Part shown: positions 6,854-17,041 of the stretch, in pieces
Layout of the letters: each line of letters opens with the position of its first letter
Numbering within the stretch: the first letter of the stretch is position 1
Source: Murimonas intestini
GTDB lineage: Bacteria > Bacillota > Clostridia > Lachnospirales > Lachnospiraceae
NCBI GenBank assembly: GCA_003148945.1
Contig: QGGY01000003.1
Coordinates: 434,001-498,000 of the forward strand
Direction of reading: 5' to 3'
DNA: 64,000 nt
Made by a program: the position numbers and the translations under genes
Notes under the pieces: generated by a model
Told to the model about the DNA's origin: nothing
Seen by the model: the letters and a program-made list of their open reading frames with translations, nothing else
Databases searched by the model: none

Positions 6854-9082
6854 ATGGCATCTTATGAATTTCTGGAAATGAAAAAAAGACATCCGGACTG
6901 GATCTGGCCGCGCAGTGATACACATATGGTGATAGGAATGCCTGGTTCGCTGGAATGTTACAAAACCTGGGTCGAGCCGGGAAATTCTTTTTCACCGGGT
7001 ATATCATCTTTTGGGGTATCTCTTTGGATCTACGATCTGGACGAGGAGGCGTGGTATATTCCGGAGCAGATGAAACTGGAAAGTTTTTCATGGCACTTTC
7101 TGGAGGGTAAAATACCTGTTTCTGTATGCAGCTGGGAAACAGGTACAGCCAGTGTCCGCACACACTTGTTTCAAAACGGGAATGTAAAGCGTCAGACCTA
7201 TACAGATACAGAAAGGCTGTTTTTATATGGAAAGAAGCAGACGTCCCTTGAAGTCTATATGGTCCTGCATTCATATGGGGCATGCGGCGGTTTTATTGAA
7301 TCAGTGGAGGCTGAAGATAATAAAACAGTCCAGATCAATGGTTTCCCGCTGGTACAGGGAACTGTTCCGTATGACGGCTATGGAGCGGAGGATTTTGAAA
7401 AAGGGGAGGCAGATATCTCTTCCTGGGTCTTAAAGAGGGAACTTCCTGAAAAACGGAGAGGGTTTCAGGAGAACGGCTGGTGCAGCGCGGCACTAAAGTA
7501 TCAGGTAAATCTAAAGGAAGGCGAGGAAAAAGAACTGGCATGGCATTTTCCGGTCTATCTGCCAAAGTCTAAGGCCAGCGGACTTGTAAAATTCACAGGT
7601 ATACAGGAAGCTGATCCCCAAAAGGCAGAGGAACAGGTGAAAGAGTATTGGAAAAAAATGTTTGGAAAACTGGAGCTTAAAGTTCCTGATAAAAGGTTTG
7701 AACAGGCATTCTATGGGACTTTGCTGCACATGCTTCTGATGGTGACAGGTGATGATGTAAGGATAGAGACCAGCTTTTACCCGTTATTCTGGCTGAGAGA
7801 CGGAGTATATATTATAAATGCGCTGGAAAAGTGCGGGATGGGCGAGATGGCGGGAAAGGCATTGAAGAGGCTGATATTCCAGGATTTTGCAGGAGGCTTC
7901 GGATCAGAGGCAGACGCCCCGGCGGAAGGAATATGGGCTCTCTGCGAGCATTACCGTTTTGGAAGGGACAAAAAATGGCTCAGTGAGGTATATCCTGCCA
8001 TCAGGAGAAAAGCTGAATGGATAGAAAGAATGCTGGATACGGAGGAAGATATTTTTGACTGCTCCACAGAGATGGTGACCAGCTTTATACGGGCATGCAT
8101 GGTCTGCGGACTGGTGTGCCATCCGTCAGAGGATGGACTGATACAGGGAGTGATGGATCACCATATCCCAATATACTGGATCAACTGCTGGGCTGTGTTT
8201 GGGCTGGAGCAGGCAGAATTCTGTGCTGGAGAGCTTGGATATAAAGAAGAGTCGCTGCGGTACGGAAAAAGGAAAGAAGAATTAAAGGAAGCCCTCTATG
8301 CTTACTATCCGAAGGAGTTTCTGGAGACTCCGGAGCTTCAGGGAATCTATTCTTTTGGATGCGCCGTTTGGCCTACGCAGGCTTTTCCAAAGGAGATGGT
8401 GAGGGATAAATTTGAAGAGTGGTGGAATGTGTGGAGGAACAGGGGAGGAGAGTACAGGCCCGGATTTGACTGGACGTATTTTGAGGCTGCACAGGCCCAT
8501 AATTATCTGCTCCTTGGAGAACATTCCAAATACCGCACAATGCTGGAGCGGTACTATGAATATCAGGACGTGCCTGGAATGTACGGATATAATGAGGGAA
8601 AAGGCTGCTTTGAACGGGGAATTCCCGTATATGGTGGTCAGGACTGGGGATTTGGCAATATCCTGCCGTACAGGGGATGGGATCTATTTGACTGCAATCT
8701 CCCCCACAACTGGGTCAGCGCAGAGTTGTTTTTGATGCTCCGTGATGCCCTTGTCCATGAAGAGGACGGCGGGCTTGTGATAGGGGAGGGCGTGGAGGAA
8801 GAATGGCTGCGGGATGACTGGCAGGAGGATAACCGGCAGGAAGATTGTGAAAGTACTCAGAGATATGTCCGCATCTTGGGCTTTCCAACCTACAGCGGGA
8901 CAGTTTCTTTTGAAATATATCGCAGGGAAAAGAAGCTGCATTTTAAATTTGTGTCAGAGCTGCCGGTTTCCAGGCTGTTTCTGAGGATTCCTTCCATCGG
9001 ACTGGAAAAAGTCTGGGAGAATATAAAAGAACTGGAGTGGACGGACAAAACTGAAAAGGGAGAAGGTGCAAAAAAGACGTGA
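6854..9082 (+). CDS. six-hairpin (alpha/alpha)6 glycoside hydrolase-like protein
   Basis: A 742-residue cytoplasmic protein (no signal peptide) at the head of the carbohydrate locus. The first 250 residues look like a beta-sandwich; residues 270-640 look like an (alpha/alpha)6 toroid of the six-hairpin glycosidase type. The key segment is FYPLFWLRDGVYIINALEKCG near residue 312, the same type of WLRD/Y motif seen in GH15, GH65, GH78 and GH127-like folds. Later aromatic/acidic stretches (FDWTYFEAAQAHNY; GGQDWGFGNILPYRGWDLFD) probably line the site. I cannot assign a GH family or sugar. RBS AGGAGGGAAAG precedes the ATG. It overlaps the next gene by 4 bp. Confidence 0.75.
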   Translation: MASYEFLEMKKRHPDWIWPRSDTHMVIGMPGSLECYKTWVEPGNSFSPGISSFGVSLWIYDLDEEAWYIPEQMKLESFSWHFLEGKIPVSVCSWETGTASVRTHLFQNGNVKRQTYTDTERLFLYGKKQTSLEVYMVLHSYGACGGFIESVEAEDNKTVQINGFPLVQGTVPYDGYGAEDFEKGEADISSWVLKRELPEKRRGFQENGWCSAALKYQVNLKEGEEKELAWHFPVYLPKSKASGLVKFTGIQEADPQKAEEQVKEYWKKMFGKLELKVPDKRFEQAFYGTLLHMLLMVTGDDVRIETSFYPLFWLRDGVYIINALEKCGMGEMAGKALKRLIFQDFAGGFGSEADAPAEGIWALCEHYRFGRDKKWLSEVYPAIRRKAEWIERMLDTEEDIFDCSTEMVTSFIRACMVCGLVCHPSEDGLIQGVMDHHIPIYWINCWAVFGLEQAEFCAGELGYKEESLRYGKRKEELKEALYAYYPKEFLETPELQGIYSFGCAVWPTQAFPKEMVRDKFEEWWNVWRNRGGEYRPGFDWTYFEAAQAHNYLLLGEHSKYRTMLERYYEYQDVPGMYGYNEGKGCFERGIPVYGGQDWGFGNILPYRGWDLFDCNLPHNWVSAELFLMLRDALVHEEDGGLVIGEGVEEEWLRDDWQEDNRQEDCESTQRYVRILGFPTYSGTVSFEIYRREKKLHFKFVSELPVSRLFLRIPSIGLEKVWENIKELEWTDKTEKGEGAKKT

Positions 9083-10131
9083 AAATGATGGAAAAGCCGG
9101 GAGCTGTCAGAGTAGGAATCATAGGTTTAGGCGGAATAGCCAGGACACATCTGGAACAGTGCAGAGCCATGGGGGATCATGTTATTCTGCAGGCTGCAGC
9201 GGAAGCAGATGCAGGCAGGCGCAGACAGGTATGCAGTGAATATGGGATCACGCACTGTTATGATGATGGTATTTCAATGATGGACCAGGAAGAACTGGAT
9301 GGAGTGATCATATGTGTACCGCCGTTTTTGAGGGAACCTTTAATACGCTGTGCAGTAGAAAAAGGGATCGGGGTCCTGTGTGAGAAGCCGCTGGCAACCG
9401 GACTTGAGGAGGGCAGAAGGATACTGGATATATGCAGAGCCCATCCGGAGGTTCCTGTTCTTTTGAATTTTAAGATGCGCCAGGGAGGCAATTTCCAGAG
9501 GGCAAAACAGTGGATGGATAAAGAAGCCGGAAGGCCCACAGCTATACTGGCAAGATATGCACTAGTCACTGACCCTGATATCTGGGCGCCGCCCAGGTGG
9601 TTCTGGGATATAAAGGCATCAGGCGGCCTTCTGATTGAAAATGCAGGCCATATGATCGACTATATTATGTGGATCGCGGGAAAGGCTGATATGATCTGGG
9701 GGTATACGAAGCAGAAAAGCATAGCCTCCCTGCCTGAGGATTATATGCGGAAGTCACAGACGGAAGACCATGCAGTTATTGTAATGGAACATGAAGGAGG
9801 CTGTACCACTACTTTTGTAAATACGATCTGTTATCCTGGAAACAGGGACGGTTCTATAGAGATAGCTACCAGCAGAGGATATTTTCTGGAAATCAGTGAA
9901 TGTGTCAGGCTGAGGATCCGGAAAGGAGAAGAAATTCTGGCAGAATATGAGGAGGAGCCATATGGAATCGGAGACGGATATACTTTGAAGCAGTTTATAG
10001 AGGTGCTTAAAGGGGGTGAAAAAGGCTGGGCTGCCACGGCAGAGGATGGTTATCTGGCGCTGGAGGCAGCAGTAAGAGCAAGAGAGTCGGCCCGGACGGG
10101 GAATTGGGTACATATAAGAGAGAAGGGATGA
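9079..10131 (+). CDS. Gfo/Idh/MocA family oxidoreductase (first of two)
   Basis: A 350-residue NAD(P)-dependent oxidoreductase. The Rossmann motif VGIIGLGGIARTHLEQC is at the N-terminus and the CEKPLATG motif with the catalytic-region Lys lies near residue 100. The C-terminal alpha/beta domain contains GGLLIENAGHMIDYIMWIAG (His-x-x-Asp region). Family members oxidise or epimerise sugars and inositols, or take part in redox-assisted glycoside cleavage. It starts with GTG overlapping the previous stop (GTGA), with an alternative ATG at 9085. The next oxidoreductase begins 1 bp after its stop, so the pair is co-translated. Confidence 0.88.
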   Translation: MKMMEKPGAVRVGIIGLGGIARTHLEQCRAMGDHVILQAAAEADAGRRRQVCSEYGITHCYDDGISMMDQEELDGVIICVPPFLREPLIRCAVEKGIGVLCEKPLATGLEEGRRILDICRAHPEVPVLLNFKMRQGGNFQRAKQWMDKEAGRPTAILARYALVTDPDIWAPPRWFWDIKASGGLLIENAGHMIDYIMWIAGKADMIWGYTKQKSIASLPEDYMRKSQTEDHAVIVMEHEGGCTTTFVNTICYPGNRDGSIEIATSRGYFLEISECVRLRIRKGEEILAEYEEEPYGIGDGYTLKQFIEVLKGGEKGWAATAEDGYLALEAAVRARESARTGNWVHIREKG

Positions 10132-10132
10132 C

Positions 10133-11188
10133 ATGAAGAAATTAAAGGTAGCGATGGTAGGCGCAGGAGGATTTGGACGGAGGCATGCGAGTGCATATGC
10201 AGCCAATCCCAATGTGGAATTTTGTGCAGTCTGCGGGAGGACAAGTGAAAAGACTAAAGTCCGGGCCGAAGAATTCCATGTGCGGGCATACACGAGCATA
10301 TCAGAGATGATGGAAAAAGAAAGGCCTGACCTGACAGACGTGGTAACACAGGAGAAAGATCAGTACAAAGCAATAATGGAAGTAATTCAAAGCGGATACG
10401 CGAAGGCAGTACTTACAGAAAAACCCCTTGGCATAAATGTAAAAGAGGCATATGAGATGGTACTGGAGGCCCAAAAACGCAGGGTTGATTTCGGTGTAAA
10501 CTTCAACAGAAGATTCACGATACCCTATCAACTCATGAAACAGTGGAGCGGCAGCGGTGAATTGGGAGACCTCACTTATCTTACGCTGAAATTCAGCCAC
10601 GATCCATATGACCCGGAGAAAGAGGAGGATCCATACAGATGGTTCTTTAATGTTTATCCCCATGGATTTGATATGCTGACCCATATGGCGGGGCCTGTAA
10701 AAACAGTGAGCGCATTTTTTACAAAGCCGGAAAACCATTTCTATTACAAGAGATTTACTATAAACTTCCTGTTCCGGGATAATGGAGTTGTGGGCAATCT
10801 GATCGGAGGGGGAGAAGGTAAATGGCGCCACGAAAGTGAATACATGGAAATAGGCGGGACGAAAGGGCAGGCTGTGGTAAAAAATGTTACAGAACTGGCC
10901 GTTCTCAGAAAGCATGGGGAAGAGTTAGAGCATATCTGGAAGCCGGCCATAACAGAAGGTCCCGGCCTGGATATTTTTGAAGAGTCTGTAAAGAACCATC
11001 TGGATAAAGCAGTAGAATGCCTGCTTGCAGGGGAGAGGCTGCCTTCACAGGCGGTATGTGCACTGTATACGCAGGTGCTGATGCAGGCTGCCAGACGTTC
11101 CCATGAAAATGGAGGAGCCCCTGTAAAGATACAGGAATTTGTGCGGGAGTATCCATATGAAAGACTGGAAGAGCTGTTGGAGATTTGA
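10133..11188 (+). CDS. Gfo/Idh/MocA family oxidoreductase (second of two)
   Basis: A 351-residue paralogue of the preceding gene with VAMVGAGGFGRRHASAYA as the dinucleotide-binding motif, TEKPLGINVKEAYEM as the EKP motif, and a C-terminal domain including NVYPHGFDMLTHMAGP. Only about family-level similarity links the two, so they probably act on different substrates or catalyse sequential oxidation and reduction steps, as is common when such genes occur in pairs in sugar-catabolic loci. The ATG is 1 bp after the upstream stop, behind AGAAGGGATGAC. Confidence 0.88.
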   Translation: MKKLKVAMVGAGGFGRRHASAYAANPNVEFCAVCGRTSEKTKVRAEEFHVRAYTSISEMMEKERPDLTDVVTQEKDQYKAIMEVIQSGYAKAVLTEKPLGINVKEAYEMVLEAQKRRVDFGVNFNRRFTIPYQLMKQWSGSGELGDLTYLTLKFSHDPYDPEKEEDPYRWFFNVYPHGFDMLTHMAGPVKTVSAFFTKPENHFYYKRFTINFLFRDNGVVGNLIGGGEGKWRHESEYMEIGGTKGQAVVKNVTELAVLRKHGEELEHIWKPAITEGPGLDIFEESVKNHLDKAVECLLAGERLPSQAVCALYTQVLMQAARRSHENGGAPVKIQEFVREYPYERLEELLEI

Positions 11189-11224
11189 GATTGTAGAGTG
11201 CAGACACAAGAAAGGAGAACAGGT

Positions 11225-12859
11225 ATGAAAAAGAGTATTTTAAGGGTGACAGCAATAACTATGGGAGCTATGCTCCTCTCAGGCGCGGCTGCAGGAGATG
11301 TGAGAGTATGTGCGGCAGCAGAAACGGAAAAGCAGGAAGAGATATCAAATAATCTTCCCATCTGTGAACCTGGTGAGATTGAACTCACTTATGCGGGATA
11401 TGACAGCTGGCTGTCTAATTACAGCTATGCCGACGGACTTCCTGTCTGGAATGAATTTGAAAAGCGGACAGGCGTTAAGGTGAATTATGAGGTCTATCCT
11501 TACAGCGATTGGGAATCAGCTGTCCAGGTGAGGCTGGCATCAGGGGAAAGCCTGCCGGATATCACACAGATCCCTCCGGCATTTACTAACACAGGTGTGA
11601 TGAAATACGCGGAGGACGGAGTGATCATCCCGCTGGATGACTTGATTGATGAATACGCTCCCAATATTAAGCATCTTCTGGAGACAGATCCTTATTTTGC
11701 ATCCATGATGTATGCTCCTGACGGGCACATTTACAGTGTGATGGATGTGATGTATCCCATCAATGAGTATGTACCTGTTTCTATTTCCATCAGAAAAGAC
11801 TGGCTGGATAAATTAGGGCTGAAAGAACCGGCTACATATGATGAGTGGATCGAAGTGCTGACAGCTTTTGCGACACAGGACCCGAATGGAAATGGCATAC
11901 AGGACGAGATACCGTTCCTGAACCATGATCTGGAAGGGGCAGTGGGAATCTTTGGCACAGGGGCAGGTTTCCCGTATACTGCCACGAATGATAACCGCTA
12001 TGCATATGACGAGGAGGGAAATGCCAGCTTCCTGTTTGCAACCCCGGAGATGAAAGAAAATCTGGAATTCCTGAATCAGTTATACGAAAAAGGCCTGATC
12101 TATAAGGAACTGGATGCCAAGAACGATGTCCTTGAGAGCTATATTGCCCAGGACGTAGTTGGGGCCTACTGCGGACAGCCGGTAGACTGGCTCAGCCGCG
12201 CTGATTCCCTGGCGTCTGATGCATGCCCGGATGTAAATTACGTGATGATAGCGCCTCCGGCAGACAAGGACGGTAACAGGAATATTTCCATGAGATTCCC
12301 CACAGGGACATATTACGGTATCACAAGCGCCTGCAAAAATCCGGAAGCTGCCATCAGGTGGATCGATTATGTGGGATACAGCAAAGAAGGCAATATCTTA
12401 AAGGATTATGGAATTGAAGGAGAGACATTTACATACGATGAGGATGGAAATCCTCAGTTTACAGATTATATCATGCACAATCCGGACGGATATTCACCGC
12501 ATGACGCCTGCAGGACAGTAGGAGCCGCACCGGCAATCCTGGTCTTTGACACACCTGTTAATTTTCTGCAGAAATATGAGGGAAGCGTGGTGGAAGAATG
12601 CGCTAACGCACTGGCTCCCAATATGGTAGATGCGCAGCCGATGATGCTGCCGTCAGCGGAGGAAAATAATGTATACAATTCTATATGGCCTGATCTGGAG
12701 ACTTATTATAAGGAAGCACTGTATAAATTCATATCAGGGGCTGAGTCTTTAGATAATTTTGATGAATATCTTCAGACGCTGGATGACATCGGGCTTCAGG
12801 ATATACTGGATATTAAGACGGCACAATATGCCAGATATAAGGAAGCCACAGGCAAATAG
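11225..12859 (+). CDS. ABC transporter extracellular sugar-binding protein
   Basis: A 544-residue family 1 extracellular solute-binding protein of the LplA/YtcQ group. An N-terminal signal peptide (MKKSILRVTAITMG, then a hydrophobic stretch) is followed by ...GDVRVCAAAE. There is no clear lipobox: the Cys is preceded by DVRV, so cleavage by signal peptidase I after AAA is as likely as lipidation. Body motifs include WNEFEKRTGVKVNYEVYP, LASGESLPDITQIPP and DPNGNGIQDEIPF, a Ca-like loop common in this group. It delivers an oligosaccharide to the two permeases downstream. ATG 11225 has AAAGGAGAACAGG upstream, while the earlier in-frame GTG at 11198 lacks an RBS. Confidence 0.9.
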   Translation: MKKSILRVTAITMGAMLLSGAAAGDVRVCAAAETEKQEEISNNLPICEPGEIELTYAGYDSWLSNYSYADGLPVWNEFEKRTGVKVNYEVYPYSDWESAVQVRLASGESLPDITQIPPAFTNTGVMKYAEDGVIIPLDDLIDEYAPNIKHLLETDPYFASMMYAPDGHIYSVMDVMYPINEYVPVSISIRKDWLDKLGLKEPATYDEWIEVLTAFATQDPNGNGIQDEIPFLNHDLEGAVGIFGTGAGFPYTATNDNRYAYDEEGNASFLFATPEMKENLEFLNQLYEKGLIYKELDAKNDVLESYIAQDVVGAYCGQPVDWLSRADSLASDACPDVNYVMIAPPADKDGNRNISMRFPTGTYYGITSACKNPEAAIRWIDYVGYSKEGNILKDYGIEGETFTYDEDGNPQFTDYIMHNPDGYSPHDACRTVGAAPAILVFDTPVNFLQKYEGSVVEECANALAPNMVDAQPMMLPSAEENNVYNSIWPDLETYYKEALYKFISGAESLDNFDEYLQTLDDIGLQDILDIKTAQYARYKEATGK

Positions 12860-12930
12860 ACAGATGAGCAGATAAGAAGCCGCCCCGGGAACATACCTGG
12901 GGAGGCTGGTAAAAAAGGAGACTGATTCCT

Positions 12931-13836
12931 ATGAAAAAAACGATAAATCTCATTAAAAGAGATAGATACCTGCTGCTTCTTGTCCTGCCTGCTTTTCTGC
13001 TGATCCTGCTGTTTAACTATATACCTATGGGAGGCCTTCTTATGGCCTTTGAAAATTACAGTACAAAAAAGGGTATTTTTGGAAGTGAATTTGTAGGGCT
13101 GGAGAATTTTAAACAATTCTTTTCCAGTATCTTTGCATTCAGGGTTATCAAGAATACATTCCTGCTCAGCTTTCTGAACCTGCTGTGGGGATTCCCGATT
13201 CCAATCATTTTCGCGCTGATGCTCAACGAACTGAAAAACGGGCCGTTTAAAAAGGTGGTCCAGACGGTCAGCTACCTGCCGCATTTTGTATCAACAGTAG
13301 TCATAATCGGTATGATGATCAGCATGTTTGATCCTAATTTTGGCCTGGTAAATGTTCTGAGGGCAAAGCTGGGGCTTGACAGTATCGCATTTATGTCAGA
13401 TGCGTCCTGGTTTCGTACTTTATTCGTAGGATCAGAAGTATGGCAGAACTTTGGGTGGAATTCTATTATCTACATAGCGGCAATTGCAGGGATCAGCCAG
13501 GACCTGTATGAAGCAGCCAAGATTGACGGGGCGAACAGGTTCCAGCTGGCAATGAAGATCACGCTGCCCAGCCTGGTCCCTACGATCCTGACACTGTTTA
13601 TCCTCAACTGCGGCTGGATGTTCAGCCTCGGGTTTGAAAAGGTGATCCTGATGTATTCCCCCGGCACGTATGCAGTGTCGGACATTATATCCACCTATGT
13701 ATACAGAAAAGGTATACTGGGAGCGGATTTCGGGTATGCGACAGCTATTGGGCTGTTTAATTCTCTGATTAACGTGGTGATCCTTCTTTCGGTAAACAAA
13801 ATAAGCAAAAAGGTAAAAGGGGTAAGTATATTCTAA
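12931..13836 (+). CDS. ABC sugar transporter permease, LplB type
   Basis: A 301-residue inner-membrane permease with six predicted transmembrane helices and a short cytoplasmic N-terminus (MKKTINLIKRDRY). The EAA loop that contacts the ATPase is at about residue 193 (EAAKIDGANRFQLAMKITLP). The LPAFLLILLFNYIPMGG start is characteristic of the LplB/YtcP group that pairs with large solute-binding proteins. A good RBS (AAAAAGGAGACTG) precedes the ATG. No ATP-binding subunit is encoded nearby, so a shared MsmX-like ATPase elsewhere is the likely energiser (inference from family practice). Confidence 0.92.
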   Translation: MKKTINLIKRDRYLLLLVLPAFLLILLFNYIPMGGLLMAFENYSTKKGIFGSEFVGLENFKQFFSSIFAFRVIKNTFLLSFLNLLWGFPIPIIFALMLNELKNGPFKKVVQTVSYLPHFVSTVVIIGMMISMFDPNFGLVNVLRAKLGLDSIAFMSDASWFRTLFVGSEVWQNFGWNSIIYIAAIAGISQDLYEAAKIDGANRFQLAMKITLPSLVPTILTLFILNCGWMFSLGFEKVILMYSPGTYAVSDIISTYVYRKGILGADFGYATAIGLFNSLINVVILLSVNKISKKVKGVSIF

Positions 13837-13885
13837 GTAACGGCTCAGGTTATCTGAACTGTTGCACTTCTGGGAGGTGGGAAGA

Positions 13886-14770
13886 GTGAAAGAAAAGACA
13901 CACAGAAAGATACATTGGGGCCATGGAGTAATAGTGGTGATCCTGGCACTTATCATGATCATCACCCTCTACCCGTTCCTATATACATTTTCAAATTCAG
14001 TAAGTGATCCCATGGCAACAATACGAAATGAGGTCTATTTCTGGCCAAAGGGATTTCAGCTGAACACATATAAGCAGGTCCTGCAGACAAAAAGCTTTCT
14101 GACATCCTACGCAAATACGATCTGGTATACAGTGGTGGGAACGGCAGTGAGCACGGCAGTGATTTTTATGGCGTCATATCCGCTGTCAAGAAAGGAATTT
14201 TTTCTCAGGAAGCAGCTGAACACACTGTTTATTATTACCATGTATTTTTCGGGGGGAATGGTTCCGCTGTTCATCGTAGTGAACAGACTGGGGCTCTATG
14301 ACAGCAGATGGTCCATCATCCTGCCGGTGGCAGCAAACGTATACTACATGATCATTTGCAGAAGCTTTATGGATGATATTCCGGACAGTATGATTGAATC
14401 GGCTAAGCTGGACGGGGCCAATGACCTGCAGATACTTAAGAATTTGATACTTGGGGTGTCAAAGCCTGTCATAGCCGTGCTGGTGCTCTTTAATGCGGTG
14501 GGGTATTGGAATACTTATTTTAATGCAGTCCTGTACCTGCCGTCCACAAAGCTACAGCCTCTGCAGATTTATCTGAATAAGCTGCTGGTGAATAACAGTG
14601 TGAAGGGAGGCGGCAATGCAGTGGGACAGATGGGGCTGGACGCGTCCCTGAATATACACCAGTTCAAGTATGCTGCTATCATGGTTACAATTCTGCCTAT
14701 CATATGTGTATATCCATTCGTTCAGAAATATTTTGTGAAAGGTGTTATGATTGGAGCAGTAAAAGGCTGA
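13886..14770 (+). CDS. ABC sugar transporter permease, LplC type
   Basis: A 294-residue second permease with six hydrophobic segments, the YPFLYTFSNSVSDP periplasm-facing start typical of LplC/YtcP proteins, and an EAA loop near residue 170 (ESAKLDGANDLQILKNLILG). It forms the heterodimeric channel with the preceding permease. The start is taken as GTG 13886 because GGGAGGTGGGAAGA lies directly before it; an in-frame TTG at 13862 would place that Shine-Dalgarno within the gene. The C-terminus ends YFVKGVMIGAVKG, the usual family ending. Confidence 0.9.
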   Translation: MKEKTHRKIHWGHGVIVVILALIMIITLYPFLYTFSNSVSDPMATIRNEVYFWPKGFQLNTYKQVLQTKSFLTSYANTIWYTVVGTAVSTAVIFMASYPLSRKEFFLRKQLNTLFIITMYFSGGMVPLFIVVNRLGLYDSRWSIILPVAANVYYMIICRSFMDDIPDSMIESAKLDGANDLQILKNLILGVSKPVIAVLVLFNAVGYWNTYFNAVLYLPSTKLQPLQIYLNKLLVNNSVKGGGNAVGQMGLDASLNIHQFKYAAIMVTILPIICVYPFVQKYFVKGVMIGAVKG

Positions 14771-14786
14771 CTTAGGAGGAAGATTG

Positions 14787-16973
14787 ATGAAAACAAAGAT
14801 GCATAGGATCATAAAGACAAAGACCAGGACTTTTTTGCTCTGTTTCACCATTATGTTTCTTTTTTCATCATTCTTTTTGGGAATGTACTGCCATCTTGTC
14901 ATACAGAAGGAGATTCAGATGCAGCTTAATTCCAGCCAGAGTAAATTTGAACAGAGTGTCAGAAATTTTCAGGAGGAATTTAGAAAGATCCAGGAGTTTG
15001 CAAGCCAGCTCTCCGAGACAGGCTGGTTTAAAGGCCTGCTGTATAAGCGCGCATTTGATGAACAGATTTCTGAAGGCGCTTATGAGCTTCACCAGAGCAA
15101 CATAGAGCTGAAGGCCTATACGCTGCTTAACTCGTTTATGGAAACAGTATTCATCTATTTCCCTGAGAGAGGCTATACGCTCAGTTCCATCGCCTTATTT
15201 TATGACGGGAAGATCCCGGAAAATATTTTTTGTCTGGAAAATATCCCAAAAGAGGAGTGGGAGGAAATGACCAGCACAAGGAATGTGAGCAGATATGTGC
15301 CGGGAGTGGAAGTGAGCAGGAATAAAAGAAGAGAGACGGGGATGCTGTATCTGACGTCTTACCCGTTTAATAATCCTTCCATCCGCGCCAATCTTGTCAT
15401 TTATATTTCAGATGAGAAAATGAGGGAGCAGATCAATCCAGACCTGCTGGATCATGCCAGTTTTCTGATCGTGAGGAATGGGGAGATCCTGTGGGGAGAC
15501 GGGGAGGGGACTCTGCCAGAGGAACTTCCGGCGGAAGAGGGCGTGCAGAGGATAGGAGATATCTGGTATTTTACAAAAGGGGAGGGAATCCAGAAATATT
15601 ATATGGAGGTTCCCAAAGAAATCCTGGATGTGAGTTATCTGTATCTGAACTTTGTTTTTTACTATGTGGTTTTACTGGTGCTCTGTGTGGGAGCGGCGGG
15701 ATTTTTGTCTAAGAGGATCTATTATCCTCTGAAGCATATCCTGGAGTCAGCACTGATACCTATGGACTATGATGCCACCATGAATGAATACAGGTGGCTG
15801 GAAAAAGAAATAGGAGCTCTTGTAGAAAAGGAATCTGTTCTGAGAAAAAAGGTAGAGGCACAGAAGCCGCTCCTTATGAATGCAGTCCTGGAGACAGTCC
15901 TTTTCGGAAGCAGAGAAGAGGAAGAATTTGAAAAACTGATGGCTCTTTTGGGAGTGTCATTTCCCTATCGCGGATATCAGGTCCTCACAGTAGAATATCA
16001 GGGAGAGCTTGTCCATGAAGAGGTAGAAAAGATCATACGCCAGCTGCCGCAGGATATATGTGCCGTTTACTATATTTTTCTAAAGGATATGGTGGCGCTG
16101 ATCGTGAACGCAGAAGGCCGTGAGGTTTTTGAGCGGATCCAGAGTATACTGTACCAGTCGTTTGCAGCCTACCAGCAGATGCAGGGATCTGCTTATGGGG
16201 CGGGAAAGACAGTCTGGTCGGCCATAGCTGTGAATTCCTCCTTCCGCCAGGCGGTGCGGGCAGGGAAATACTGCTACTTTTCACAGGATGCAGGATTTCT
16301 GGAAGGAACGGAATTTGAGCGGAGAAATGAATATTATGAATTGTCTGAGCTGGAAAAGAAGGGGATGCTCTGCGACCTGAAAAACAGGCAGGAAGAAGAA
16401 GCCTTAAAGAAGCTGGAGGAGATACTGGACAGAAATGCGCCCAGAGAGAATCTGACGCCGGAGGCAGCCAAAAAGCTGCTGGGAGAACTGTGGAATGGAA
16501 TCACAGATTTTGAGGCAGAGCTGGAACTTCAGAGGGAAGGGCCCTGCAGAGTACTTGCCGGAAAAGATTATGACAGTGATGTGGAGAGCTTGAAGCGGCA
16601 CCTGTACAGGGTAGGAAAAGAAATTGAAGAAAAGTATGATGCCGGAGGCCAGAAACCCGTAGGGGATATCTTAGGATTTGTAGACAGCAACATGTATAAC
16701 AGTGAATTATCCCTGCAGATGGTGGCTGAGCAGTTCGGATACACGGCGGCATACACCAGCAGGATCTTTAAAGAATACTTTAATAAAAATTTTCTGGAAT
16801 ATGTGATGGACGGAAGGATCCGCAAGGCGAAAGAACTGCTGGAGCTGACAAACCTTCCCATCAAAGAAATAGCTGAAAAGACAGGCTTTGGAAGTGATAT
16901 CACTTTCCGCCGGGTATTTAAAAAAGAGACGGGGATGATCCCAAGCAATTACCGCTCTTTTTACCAGAAATAA
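14787..16973 (+). CDS. membrane-anchored AraC-family transcriptional regulator
   Basis: A protein of about 728 residues with a transmembrane helix at about residues 13-35, an extracellular sensor region to about 280, a second helix (YLYLNFVFYYVVLLVLCVG) and a cytoplasmic part ending in an AraC HTH domain. The HTH region begins ILGFVDSNMYNSELSLQMVA and carries the second helix-turn-helix KEIAEKTGFGSDITFRRVFK with the GMIPSNYR signature. This one-protein sensor-regulator design is common next to LplABC-type transporters and suggests direct sensing of the extracellular sugar or loaded binding protein. ATG 14787 follows TAGGAGGAAGATTG. It sits between the permeases and the propeller genes and presumably activates this locus. 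Confidence 0.9.
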   Translation: MKTKMHRIIKTKTRTFLLCFTIMFLFSSFFLGMYCHLVIQKEIQMQLNSSQSKFEQSVRNFQEEFRKIQEFASQLSETGWFKGLLYKRAFDEQISEGAYELHQSNIELKAYTLLNSFMETVFIYFPERGYTLSSIALFYDGKIPENIFCLENIPKEEWEEMTSTRNVSRYVPGVEVSRNKRRETGMLYLTSYPFNNPSIRANLVIYISDEKMREQINPDLLDHASFLIVRNGEILWGDGEGTLPEELPAEEGVQRIGDIWYFTKGEGIQKYYMEVPKEILDVSYLYLNFVFYYVVLLVLCVGAAGFLSKRIYYPLKHILESALIPMDYDATMNEYRWLEKEIGALVEKESVLRKKVEAQKPLLMNAVLETVLFGSREEEEFEKLMALLGVSFPYRGYQVLTVEYQGELVHEEVEKIIRQLPQDICAVYYIFLKDMVALIVNAEGREVFERIQSILYQSFAAYQQMQGSAYGAGKTVWSAIAVNSSFRQAVRAGKYCYFSQDAGFLEGTEFERRNEYYELSELEKKGMLCDLKNRQEEEALKKLEEILDRNAPRENLTPEAAKKLLGELWNGITDFEAELELQREGPCRVLAGKDYDSDVESLKRHLYRVGKEIEEKYDAGGQKPVGDILGFVDSNMYNSELSLQMVAEQFGYTAAYTSRIFKEYFNKNFLEYVMDGRIRKAKELLELTNLPIKEIAEKTGFGSDITFRRVFKKETGMIPSNYRSFYQK

Positions 16974-17041
16974 CAGGGGCGGAAATAGTTGGGAAGTTAT
17001 TTAACGGTTATGACAATGAAAATTAAAGGAGAGACAGACAT

